Assembly (NCBI GenBank): GCA_019454045.1
Contig: SKCR01033469.1
Span: forward strand, 248,001-312,000
Direction: 5' to 3'
DNA: 64,000 bases
Source of the DNA: Zanthoxylum bungeanum
Lineage: Eukaryota; Streptophyta; Magnoliopsida; Sapindales; Rutaceae
The position numbers and the translations under genes were made by a program. Every line of letters begins with the position of its first letter. Position 1 is the stretch's first letter. Positions 48,121-58,900 of this stretch are shown piece by piece. Below the pieces are notes generated by a model, which saw only the letters and a program-made list of their open reading frames with translations, was not told the DNA's origin and ran no database searches.

Positions 48121-50823
48121 TGTTAGGGTTGGTGCTCTGAGCCCAATCCGGATCGTATTTATGTCTGATTCATGAATACGAGCAATACCTTTTTTCCATA
48201 ATATTACTAATTTAAATGGAAGCACCTCTTGTCTTTTATATATGTATTCGATCTAATTTCGATTAGATTGATTAGATTGATACTAAATATATATATATAT
48301 TATATATATATATATATATATAATAGACAAAGACCCTAGGATTTACAACGTAGTGCACAGTTACAACATAGCTTGTAATTGACATTGGGAAGTGTCACTA
48401 TAAGTTGTATATCCTAAAATTAAGTTCTTGGTCAAGATTTACTGACACGGGTCGGTTAGTAAAATCCGTTGAGACATGTACATGTCGTATATCAGACTTG
48501 GTCCGATGGTTTATCCCAATGAACCATGAGTCTTGGGAGACTCGTATAGACGTGTAGGTGTTTATTTGATAAACACTGAACGACTCACCGAAGATTTCCT
48601 AATAGATGGTACACCAATGTCAATAGGAATCTTCTCGGGTTGAGTAGCATAGTGATTCTTTGACTTGAGATACCACTGTGGATATATGAGTTATCCTCCA
48701 CACTTAGATGACAGTCACGTCACCGATCTATTTAGATCAGACCTCCGCCTGTTCGTTGGGTGTGGACTCATGCTCATGATATCTTGTGAATATCAAGAAA
48801 GGATCCGTCAGTTCTGTGTATAGAGCATAGGTAGTCCAAATGTGATTAGCAATCTGTTAAATCTATGGCCATAGTATACTTCGGAAGTGAGTTCCGAATG
48901 TTATTTAGAGATTGCTAATTGATACGTCGACGAGATTATTCTTATAGAGATTTGACGTTTTCATCTATATCTCTGGAATAATCAGGATACCTGTGACGGA
49001 GGGATTATACGTATGCAGTGACCTCGACCTGTATGATTCAGTGAGTTTATCCGTGGTCGTCATAATTTACGGGTGGGTGAATTATGGACACGAAATTAGA
49101 TTTCGTGACGGATATGCCTGAATCTAGAGAGTCTCACTAATGAAATATACTCGTAGAGCACTAGGGCAACTGTTATAAATAATACTGATTATTTATAACT
49201 CGTTTAACGGTTAAACGAAAAATACATGCAATCGGGACCTGACGGTCATTCCCGAATAATGTGTATTTATATTTAAATTGATATTATTAAATAAACACAT
49301 TAATTTATATCAAAATGCGATATTTAAATATATCATTAATATATGTATTTAAGATATTTAATGTAAAATAATACATATATTTGAGATATTTATATTTATT
49401 ATTTAATTATTTAATTGTTAAATAATTAATTAATTAATATTACAAATATCTTAAATAATGATTTATGCATTATTATGGCAAGTTTCCGTTGGAACAAATT
49501 TTGATTTGCTTTATTAAAGTTAAAGTGTTAACTTTAATTTTCCAAAAGGTGGACTAATAGAAATCAAACAAAATTAAATAATTGTTATTTTCTTTTTTCC
49601 TTGAATTTCGGCCATAGTGATTTTAGTATATCAAAATTGTTTTGATTCTTTTTTCATACTAAGACAACTTCAACAAAATTATTACAAAGAGAGTTGAGAG
49701 AAAATTGAAGAAAGAAAGCAAGAACAAAGCCAAAATTTTGGAATTTTTGTAAGTTTCTTACACTTTCTTCTACATAGAAAATGTTTCTATTATTCTTAAC
49801 TTCAAATTGTGTTGTTAAGTTTGTTTCTCTACTCTTTAAGTTTGTAATTAAATTTGTTGGAAGCTTGTTTGAAGATGTTATGCATGTATGATTAATTTAT
49901 GAGCTTATTAGTGTAATTAAGCTTAAATAAATTAATTAGAAATTAAAGTTGCCATTCTAGAGTTGATTAGCCATTCATAATTAACCTAGACTTGTTCTTG
50001 ATTAATTTCATGATGGTGAGACTTGATTGGTGTGGTAATTGAAAGATTAAAGTATTGAATTTTATCAATTTAATGTAAATTATCCAATTTGAGTAATTTA
50101 AGAAATTAGGGTTCTTAACCCATTCAAATTTTGGGGCTTTTTATATATAAGATATAATTTGATGTATGTTTGATGTGTGTCAAATTTGGGATTGATTTGA
50201 TTTGATCTTGATGTGTTTTGAACAAATTGGGCCAAATTGCAATTAATGAAAAGTTCAGGGGCTGTTTCGTAATTCTGGAAAATTACTGGGCAGTTTGCGC
50301 AAATCTGAAAAAGTTTCTGATTTTGTTGGAAATTTGAAAAAATTATTTTGGGATTGATTTGTAATCAATTAAATATGTAATTGACATATTTAAAACTAAA
50401 ATGATTAAATTGTAAAACTTTGGGGTCTTATTGCAATTAATGATAAATCTGATTTTTCTGATAAAAATTCAGTTTTTTTTATTGAGTAATTATAATAGAT
50501 TATTTTATTTTAATTTCTCAAGAAAAAAATTTATCGGAAATTATTTCGGAGTGAAAAACGCGAAAACGGTGAAAAACGGAGTTACCCGGTAACGGTAGCC
50601 CAAACAGTGAACTGGGCACTGTTAGGGCAGCCCACGAACTGTCCAAATATTTTGGGGGCTGACCTGGGCAGCCCCCATGAACATTGGTCGGCCGGAAACG
50701 TGTTTTATGCTATTTTGCGGAAAAACGTTTTCGCAAAAGTTTCGCGATGTTTCTATATTATTTATGTCGTTATATGATATTGAATAAATATGTTTAGGTG
50801 AAATATGAATGAATTATTAATGA
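48121..50823 (+). repeat. 3' LTR of copia B2, truncated
   Basis: Follows the 5' LTR closely to the words GGTGAAATATGAATGAATTA at about 50818. The 5' copy then continues for about 130 bases to CCCAACA; here hAT coding sequence (NDVTNIFSDVYYL) starts instead. A deletion has removed the LTR end and probably part of the hAT gene with it. Confidence 0.85.
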
Positions 50824-51682
50824 TGTTACAAATATTTTTAGCGATGTTTATTATCTTACAACACATTTATTTCTTGTTGACAATTTGAATATTATTGGTA
50901 CTCTAGTTGAGCATGCTGAAAGTTCTATCCTAATGATGTTTTAATTGAAGCTATTTATGTTATGAAACAAAAATGATTGAATTATTTTAGAGACATTTCA
51001 TTACTTTATTTTATTGTCACGGTTTTTTTTAATCCTAAATTTAAATTAAAAGGTTTGAATAGTGCCTTACAAGCTTACTATGGATATTTAGAAATAATAG
51101 ATGAAATTGATATTATAAGAATAATAGCTAAAATAAAATTGATTTAAAATATTTATTTAATGATTATGTTAGTAGATATAACTTACAATCAGTAGGACAA
51201 TCTAGTAGTGGCGAACCCGTAATAAAATCAAGACTTAGCGTAGGTGATCGTTAGTTACTACAACGAAATAAAAAATATAGGGATAACACGATTAACAACT
51301 CGGAATTAGATAATTTTTTATTTACCAATTTCGAGTTTCCTACTGAAAGTTTAGTGAGTAAAATTTTTCAAGTCCTTGAATGGTGGAATCGACATCAAAA
51401 TGTCTTTCCTGTATTATCAATTATTGCTCAAGAGTTACTGGCATCACATGTTTCCACCTTGCGGTTAAGCAAGCCTTCAGCATATGAGGCAATATATTGG
51501 AAGCGAGACGGTCTTCATTATATCCAAGCACTTTAGAAGCAATAACATGTGTGGATGATTGGACCCGAGCTGATTTGAGGCAACAAGAAGATGCCCCCGA
51601 TGACTTTGAAGACTTGTTCGATAATGCATCAACAAGTGCAAGCAGAACGAGAGCTGAAAGATTAACAGATACTGATGATTGA
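50824..51682 (+). pseudogene. hAT transposase, C-terminal part (dimerisation domain)
   Basis: Broken frames carry the hAT C-terminal half: DVYYLTTHLFLVDNL (near 50850), a FNPKFKLKGLNSAL block (near 51030), ELDNFLFTNFEFPTES (near 51305), and the dimerisation motif FQVLEWWNRHQNVFPVLSII (near 51370) with ELLASHVST following. A frameshift near 51490 separates the last piece (STLEAITCVDDW, then an acidic tail to 51682). The middle catalytic portion is missing relative to the family. It is plainly the same gene as 40717-41393, split by copia B2. Confidence 0.85.
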
Positions 51683-52085
51683 TGATGATTGATAAGTAAA
51701 TAATAATAAATTGCAATGGGGAACTATCTTAAAATTGTAATGGAACTACGTGAGCTTTGATTCATCTCACCCCTGAAGGATACATAGATAACTTAAGTTT
51801 TTAAAAATTTAAAATCAAGCTCTTTAATTTAATAATTTTATTATTAATTTTAATTTTTTTAAATAAGAATTTTATTTATAATTTAATGTAATCTAAATTC
51901 AAATTAATAATTTTAAATAAATTTTTTAATCTTATATTTTTTAAAAAATCATTCTTAAAATTTTTAAAAAAGTAAAAAAAATCGAATGGAACCGGAACCG
52001 GAACTGCAACCGAACGGTTCGGTTCCGGTTCCACACTTTTGGAACCGGCCGGTTCGGAATCGAACCGGATCGGTGGCCAGGTCTA
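51683..52085. other. 3' terminal region of the inner hAT element
   Basis: AT-rich untranslated DNA (51780-51980), followed by a dense block of GGAACCGG, CGGTTCCGG and CCGGTTCGG words (51985-52075) that ends in the terminal repeat at 52085. The matching block at the left end is 26895-27050. Such subterminal repeats are the usual transposase binding sites of hAT elements; that role here is inference. Confidence 0.65.
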
Positions 52086-52358
52086 CGAGCCGGGCTTAAA
52101 AAAACATATAAATACTCTAATATGTTTGTAACAATTGTATTTGTTTATAGCATTTGGATTGTTAATTTATCGATGAAACTTTTGATGTATTTACATATAG
52201 TGTGAATGTATTTTATATTTATATGTTTTTAATTTTTTATAAAAAAACGAGCCGGATAAAGCTCGGGCTCAGGCCCGACCGGTAGACATTCGGGCCAAAT
52301 TTTTCCCGAACCCCGACTTTTATTTTTCGAGTCCGGCCCATTGCCACTCTTACGTAAC

Positions 52359-52940
52359 ATGATAACTGGGACAAAACGCAAATATACAAACCTAAAGGGC
52401 CTCAAACAAGAAGACAACAAAACCATCCCTTATTATTATTATTATTATTATTAATTTTTGGCCTCGCGTGCTCTTCAGTTCATTTGCCTCTCTTTCTCCT
52501 CTCCTGTAACAGTACTCGGGCAGAGTCTCATCTCTATTCCTCGAGGCGCACGTTAGCTTGGGGTTATCTATCTTCCGCTCCCGGATGTACGCCTCTTAAC
52601 CTACGCGTTGCCTTTTCTCCATTTACTTCTTCTTCTTCTTCTTCTTTTTTTTTTAATCCACTCCTGAAAATTCTTCCCATCGAAACCCTCATTAAATTAA
52701 TTACACACTTAAGTATAATCCTTTAATTTCGATAACTAAATCTGTGGTTGATTATAGATTATATATTTTGTTGTATTTTGTTTGATCGGGGTTAAAGAGA
52801 GAATCTAGGGTTTGGTGTCTAATCTGATCTGTGAAAAAGAAGGCATTTTTAGGGTTAGGGTTAGTTATTTTTCATTTTTTGATACTTTGGCAGGGATCCG
52901 AATCCGCCATACGGGTTCTACATTGGGTCTTTACTGTGAA
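52359..52940 (+). promoter_or_regulatory. Promoter and 5' untranslated region of the BAT2-type gene
   Basis: The interval between the outer hAT target duplication and the ATG. It holds a TTA microsatellite (52430-52453) and a CT/TTC-rich stretch (52620-52660) typical of plant 5' leaders. A possible leader intron runs from a GTATAA donor at 52713 to a TTTGGCAG acceptor ending at 52893. No clear TATA box is visible. The open frame upstream of 52941 has no ATG in frame, which supports 52941 as the start. Confidence 0.5.
52806..52813 (-). promoter_or_regulatory. Telo-box-like motif
   Basis: TAGGGTTT, the reverse complement of the telo-box AAACCCTA. A second interrupted telomere-like run (TTAGGGTTAGGGTTAG) is at 52850-52865. 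In plants telo-boxes cluster near transcription starts of housekeeping and translation genes and can recruit telobox-binding factors; a role here is inferred only from position. Confidence 0.35.
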
Positions 52941-55900
52941 ATGGCCAATCCCGGAGTCGGGACCAAGTTTGTGCCTGTGAATCTGACCAAATCATATGGA
53001 CAATCGCCTCGTCAACATCAAAATAATCATAATCATAGCTTACCTCATTCGGGTTATTATGGGTCCAATCGGGCCCGGCCTGGTGGTGGTGGAGGAATGG
53101 TGGTCCTGTCACGGCCCCGAAGTTCGCAGAAAGCTGCTGGGCCTAAGCTTTCCGTTCCACCCCCCTTGAATCTGCCCTCATTGCGCAAGGAGCACGCGAG
53201 ATTTGATTCGTCGGGATCCAATGGTGGGCATGCTGGGGGAGGGGTTTCAGGTGGTGGGCAGAGACCAGGATCCTCGGGCACTGGCTGGACTAAGCCTGGC
53301 ACAGCTGTTGCGCATCAAGAGAAAGAGGGATTTGTTACAAGTGATCAGATAATTAATTATGGCGTCGATCAGGGTTTGCATAGTGTTGATGGATTGAGCA
53401 AGGGGATTACTGGGGGTGTGTATGTACCGCCTTCAGTGCGGTCTGGTACAGTAGGGCCTGCATCTTCTAGTTTCCCTCCTGCAGAGAAGGTGAGTGTGTT
53501 GAGGGGTGAAGATTTTCCCTCTTTGCGGGCTGCATTGCCAGCTGTATCTGCGACTGAAAAGAAACTGAAGGATGGTTTTAGTCAGAAAAGGAAACAAGTC
53601 ATGAGTGAGGAATCGGTTAATAATGTGCTGAAGGATGGTTCTGGATTTAACTCCGTTAATGACATGCGTCCTCGGTTGCAGTCAGGGCCGGGCGGTGTCT
53701 GTAATGAGTCGAAAGAAAATCGTGGTGAAAATTGTGATATGGGTAGTTCTCGGAGATCAGAGCAAGCAAGGAAGCAAGATGAGTACTTTCCTGGGCCATT
53801 GCCATTGGTTAGGTTGAACCCACGATCTGATTGGGCTGATGATGAGCGAGATATAGGTCATGGTATTACAGACCGGGACAGAGATCATGGATTCTCAAAG
53901 AGGGAAGCTTTCTGGGAAAGGGATTTTGATATGCCGAGGCCTACTGTTTTGCCTTTCAAACCAGCTCATCATGTTTTTGACAGGTGGGGACAACGTGATA
54001 ATGAAACTGGGAAGGTTTCTTCCAGTGAAGTTGCCAGGATAGACCCTCTTGGCAGAGATATAAGAACGCCTAGTAGAGGAGGGCGAGATGGAAACTTGTG
54101 GAGAGCATCTTTCCCTCTTCAAAAAGATGGATTTGGTGCCCAAGATATTGGAGATGACAGAAATAGTATTGATGCAAGGCCATCTAGTCTGAACAGAGAA
54201 GCAAACAAGGAGACTAAGTACATGTCATCGCCATATCGAGGCATGGGTCAAGATGATTCTGGAAGGAGGGATTTGGGCTATGGGCAGGGTGGGCGGCAGC
54301 CTTTGAATAACTCGGTGCACTCATTTAACAATCAAAGGGCTGAAAGAAATCCACGGGAACATTACGGCAGTGAACAATACAATAAATATAGGGGCGATGC
54401 TTTCCAGAGTAGGTCGGCATCAAAATCATCATTTTCCTCAGGTAGCAGAGGTTTTCCTGTTGATGATCCCATACTCAATTTTGGTAGGGACAAACGTCCA
54501 TTATTGAAGAGAGAAGAACCTTATCAAGAGGACCCTTTGATGCAGGACTTTGGGGCTGCTAGTTGTGATGGACGGGATCTCTTTTCTTCGGGTCTTGTTG
54601 GGGTTGTTAAAAAGAAGAAAGATATGCTTAAACAGATTGATTTCCATGATCCTGTTAGGGAATCATTTGAGGCTGAACTTGAGAGAGTCCAGAAGATGCA
54701 AGAGCAGGAGAGGCAGCGTATCATTGAAGAACAGGAAAGAGCTTTGGAGCTAGCTCAGCGAGAGGAGGAGGAGAAACTGAGAGTGGCTTGGGAACAAGAA
54801 GAACAACGGAGAAGGTTAGAAGAAGAAGCCAAAGAGGCTTCATGGAGGGCTGAACAAGAGCAGTTGGAAGCCATGCGCAAGGCTGAAGAACAGAGGATTT
54901 CTAGAGAAGAGGAGAAGCAGAGGATTATTTTGGAGGAGGAGAGGAGGAAACAGGCTGCTAAGCAAAAGCTTCTAGATTTGGAGGAAAGAATTGCCAAGCG
55001 GCAGGGTGAAGTAGCCAAGGGAGACAGTAGTTCTTCTGGCATTGCGGATGAGAAATTATCTGGATTGGCAAAAGAAAAAGATCCTCCCATATTGGCAGAT
55101 GTGGGTGATTGGGAAGATGGTGAAAGGATGGTGGAGAGGATAACAACTTCAGCATCTTCTGATTCCTCCGGTCTTAATAGACCCTTTGACATGAGCTCTA
55201 GGCCTCACTTTGCTAGAGATAATTCATCCGGCGTTTTGGATAGAGGCAAACCTTTTAATTCATGGAGAAGGGATGCATTTGATAATGGTAACAGCTCAAA
55301 CTTCATTACACAGTATGCAGAAAATGGCCAATATAGTCCCAGGCGAGATTCAACTTTTGGAGGGAGAGCTGTTCCTAGGAAAGAGTTTTATGGAGAATCT
55401 GGTATTATGTCTTCAAGGAATTATTGTAAAGCAGGAATTCTAGAGCCGCACATGGATGAATTAACTCTTTCAAGAGGTCAGAGATGGAACATGTCTGGGG
55501 ATGGATATCACTATGGCAGAAACATTGAGATGGAATCTGATTTTCATGACAATCTCACTGAAAGATATGGTGATGTTGGTTGGGGGCAGGATCGTTATCG
55601 TGGCAATGTTTATCCTCCTTACCCTGATCGTCTATATCCAAATCCCGAGGCAGATGGGCTTTCTTCATTTGGGAGGTCTCGGTATTCCACGAGGCACCCT
55701 CGTGTCCTCCCTCCTCCAACTCTGACTTCAATGCAAAAACCTTCCTACAGACGTGAGAATGAGCATCCTGGTCCTTCAACTTTCCAAGAAAATGAGGTGG
55801 AGTATAGGCATATGTCAAGAAGTGAATCCAATATTCTGGCAGGTTTAGATAGCGGTCAACGGCACAATCTTGCTCAGCCTGCAATAATCGATGTACAGCC

Positions 55901-58900
55901 GGAGTGTTCTGAAAATGATGAACAGAATTTGGAAAGAAGCACAACACCCAGATGTGATTCACAGTCCTCACTGTCTGTTTCTAGTGCACCTGATTCTCCA
56001 GTTCATCTATCTCAGGATGATTTGGATGTGTCTAGAGATTCACCTGCATTATCTCCTATTGAAGAGGATAAAGATGTTGCATTGTCAGGACAAGGGAATG
56101 GTGTTGTCGTCTTGCCCGTGGATTCTTTGAATGAGAATATGATGGTTCCAACAAGTTCCATTTCTGTTGGTGATGATGAAGAATGGACTGTTGAGAATGA
56201 TGAACGGTTGCATGAGCAAGAAGAATATAATGAGGATGAAGATGAATATCAGGAAGAAGATGAATTCGATGAAGGATATGATGAGAACATTGATTTGGCG
56301 CTGGAATTTGAAGGCATGCGTCTAGAGAAAGGCTCACCCCACATGATGAACGACACAGTCTTAGGCTTCAATGAGGGTGTTGAGGTTGCGATGCCAAATG
56401 ATGAATTTGAAAGAAGTCCGCAAAATGGAGATACCACATTAGCACCACAAATTTCTGCTGGTACAGTAGTAGAAGAGCAGGGATCTTTAGATGGGATGTG
56501 TGGAACTCTTGGCTCTGTGGATGTTCCTTGCCAAGCAAGTATTGTTAGTTCTTTTGGAATCTTGCAGGAGACTGAGAAGGCAATTCCAGACTTGGTTGTA
56601 CAGCCCAATGACACTCCTCAATTATCAGCAGCCTCTGTGCTAACGGATTATTCGAATGCTAACAGTGGTACTGATGTGTCTGCACAGCATCAAATCCCAT
56701 CTTCTGTTAATAAGGCCTCATTGTCATCATCTGATCAGACTGTCACGTCCACGGTAACTGCCGGTCTGAGTCATGCTGAGACACCTGTTAAGTTGCAGTT
56801 TGGGCTGTTCTCTGGTCCTTCTCTGATACCATCTCCAGTTCCAGCCATACAGATTGGTTCTATACAGATGCCTCTTTTACATCCCCAAGTGGGTACATCC
56901 CTTACCCAGACACACCCATCGCATCCTCCACTTTTCCAGTTTGGTCAGCTAAGATATACATCTCTTTCCCAGGGAGTACTTCCGTTGGCTCCTTGTTCAG
57001 TGCCTTACATTCAACCAAATATTCCAGTTAACTTCTCACTGAATCAGAATGCACGAGTCTCTCAGCCCATTCAACAAACTTCTACTCACAAGAGTGACAT
57101 ATTGTCTTTTTCGGCAGATAACCATCTAGGCCTCGTGCAAAGGCACCTGGATCAAGGGAACACATTAAATGCAGTGGATCAAGGGAATGCATTAAATGCG
57201 GTATCTTCACTGCCTGCATTTGGAAATGCAAACACTACCTCTATGGTACAGCAGGGTGGTGCTGAGACTTCTCTCATTGATTATAACAAAACAAGGCCTG
57301 AATCAGTTCTCGAAGCAGAGGAGCATGGTCACCATGCGGTCACAAGGAACTTTAACTCTTTGCCCGCTAATGAATCAGAAGGCCTCTTCCATGCCAAAGC
57401 AGCATCTTTTCAGTCAAGTTCCAAAGAAAAAAGTTTTGCTGGGTCAAAGGCTCAAGGTCTAACATCTGGTAGCCGAGGTAAAAGATATGTTGTTGCAGTG
57501 AGGAATAAATCTGGCCCAAAGTCATCATTTGTGGCTGCTGAACATTCTCGTTCAGACACTGTTGGATTTCAAAGGAGGCCTCGGCGTCAGCAAACCGAGT
57601 TTCGAGTTCGGGAAAATGCTGATGAGCGACAATTTACTGTTGTGTCCGCAGCTAACCATGTTGGGGTGCATGATAAATTAAATATTAATAGAAGGGGTGC
57701 TGGAATTTCTACTCGAAGTGGTTATAGGAGAGTTGTGTCAAATAAATCATTGAAACAAATGAATGGATCGGAATCCTTGAGTTCAGCTACAGTAAATTCA
57801 CGAGAGAGAAATCCAGGGAGCAAGGTTGGAAACGGAGTTGGGAAGGAATCATTGATGAAGAATCAGAACATCTCACACTCTGATGAGGGAAACCTTAAAA
57901 GGATTTTTTGCTCTGAAGATGGTGTTGATGCTCCTTTACAAAGTGGTGTTGTGCGTGTTTTTGAGCAGCCTGGCATAGAAGCCCCTAGTGATGACGACGA
58001 CTTCATTGAGGTGAGGTCGAAGAGGCAGATGCTGAACGATCGGCGTGAGCAGAGAGAAAAAGAGATTAAGGCAAAGTCTTGGGTTACAAAGGTTCCGATG
58101 CATACATCTTTTCAATTTATTTTCATGCCTTGCAGATTGAATATTTTGATGAAGAGCGTGCTATTTATTTACATTATTTAACTGTTTGTGGCAGATGCCA
58201 AGGAAAACTCGTTCTACTTCACAAAGTATTGTCTCAGCTAGCACGAATAAAATTTCTGCCTCAGTGTGTGGAGAAGCCACAAATAATGTTCGCTCTGATT
58301 TTGTTGCCAATGAGGGACGCAATATGACAAACATTGAAGTGTCAACAGGATTTAATACAACCAAAGTGTCTCAGCCGTTGGCTCCTATCGGCACTCCCTC
58401 TGTGAAATCTGACGCCCAGGCTGATTTAAGATCCCATACAAACAAGTATATTTCCCTTCAAATATTTTTTAATGAAGAAAATTTAGACATTTAGAAGTGT
58501 CAAACTCATTTGTTTCTGCAGGTCCCTCCAAAACAGCTCTATTCCAGTCATATCTGGCAGTGGAAAGAATCTTGCATCAGGCTTCAGATTTGACGACAAG
58601 AATAAGATCATGGATAATGTTCAAACATCTATGGATTCTTGGGGTAATTCGCGGCTCAATCAGCAGGTGTGCAGAAAAGTATAAGTTATTCTCGTCTATT
58701 ATTTGTTGGCATGTTTATATATTTTTCTAAAAACACTGCTCAGTTCTATTTCTCTGTAACCATTTTTTCGCTATTTAATTTTCTTAATATGTTAGCTTAG
58801 TTTCGGTTCAATTTTTATTTTTTTTGGGTGGGATCGGGGATCATTTAAATTAAACATATGTTAGCATTCATGTATGCAATCATGTGGGAGGATTCAGTAT

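Larger units (their letters stand above)
41398..50823 (+). mobile_element. Copia family B element B2, inserted in the hAT transposase
   Basis: LTR 41398-44248, perfect primer site, 3.87 kb of interior, purine tract, and a second LTR from 48121 that is truncated at about 50823. The LTRs are the closest pair in the window: two differences in about 200 bases near 43270/49930, and seven plus small indels in about 245 near 41750/48430. The interior has no sense reading frame of 60 codons. The 3' LTR loses its last ~130 bases, and hAT sequence resumes directly. Confidence 0.88.
26882..52085 (+). mobile_element. Inner BED-finger hAT transposon carrying two LTR elements
   Basis: Ends TAGACCCGACCATGGTTCCGG (minus its last base, from 26882) and, on the opposite strand at 52085, TAGACCTGGCCACCGATCCG form an inverted repeat of about 16 matches in 21. 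Both are followed by GGAACCGG/CCGGTTCC subterminal words. Flanking octamers CGAACCAG (26874-26881) and CGAGCCGG (52086-52093) match at six of eight with two transitions. Own sequence remains at 26882-27063, 40402-41397 and 50824-52085 (about 2.4 kb), including a broken transposase. The Tat element (27064) and copia B2 (41398) lie inside it. Confidence 0.72.
26745..52350. mobile_element. Outer non-autonomous hAT transposon, split by nested insertions
   Basis: The left end (26745, AAAGATGGCAG, then CGGCCC/CGGGCC-rich DNA) and right end (52350, reverse complement AGAGTGGCAATGGGCCGG) form a diverged hAT-type inverted repeat. Both have GGGCTCGGGCTC-like subterminal words. Flanking octamers are TGCGTAAT (26737-26744) and TACGTAAC (52351-52358): six of eight match and both differences are transitions. 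Without its insertions the element would be only about 390 bases and has no transposase. Pairing of the ends is inference from the inverted repeat and the octamers. The 148 bases at 26597-26744 between B1 and this element carry nothing recognisable. Confidence 0.65.

Noticed and set aside
52812..52940. N-terminal extension of 43 codons on the BAT2-type gene
   Set aside because: The extended frame has no ATG (it opens at a TTG) and crosses a probable leader intron acceptor at 52893. The family start MANPGVGTKF matches 52941.
54755..55192. 145-codon antisense frame opposite the coiled-coil exon
   Set aside because: A serine/leucine-rich shadow of GAG/GAA-rich coding sequence, with no supporting signals.
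58092..58181. Direct continuation of exon 1 to a stop at 58181
   Set aside because: A GTTCCG donor after 58091 and a TTTGTGGCAG acceptor at 58194 restore the conserved frame (KAKSWVTK to MPRKTRS). The read-through tail resembles no family member.
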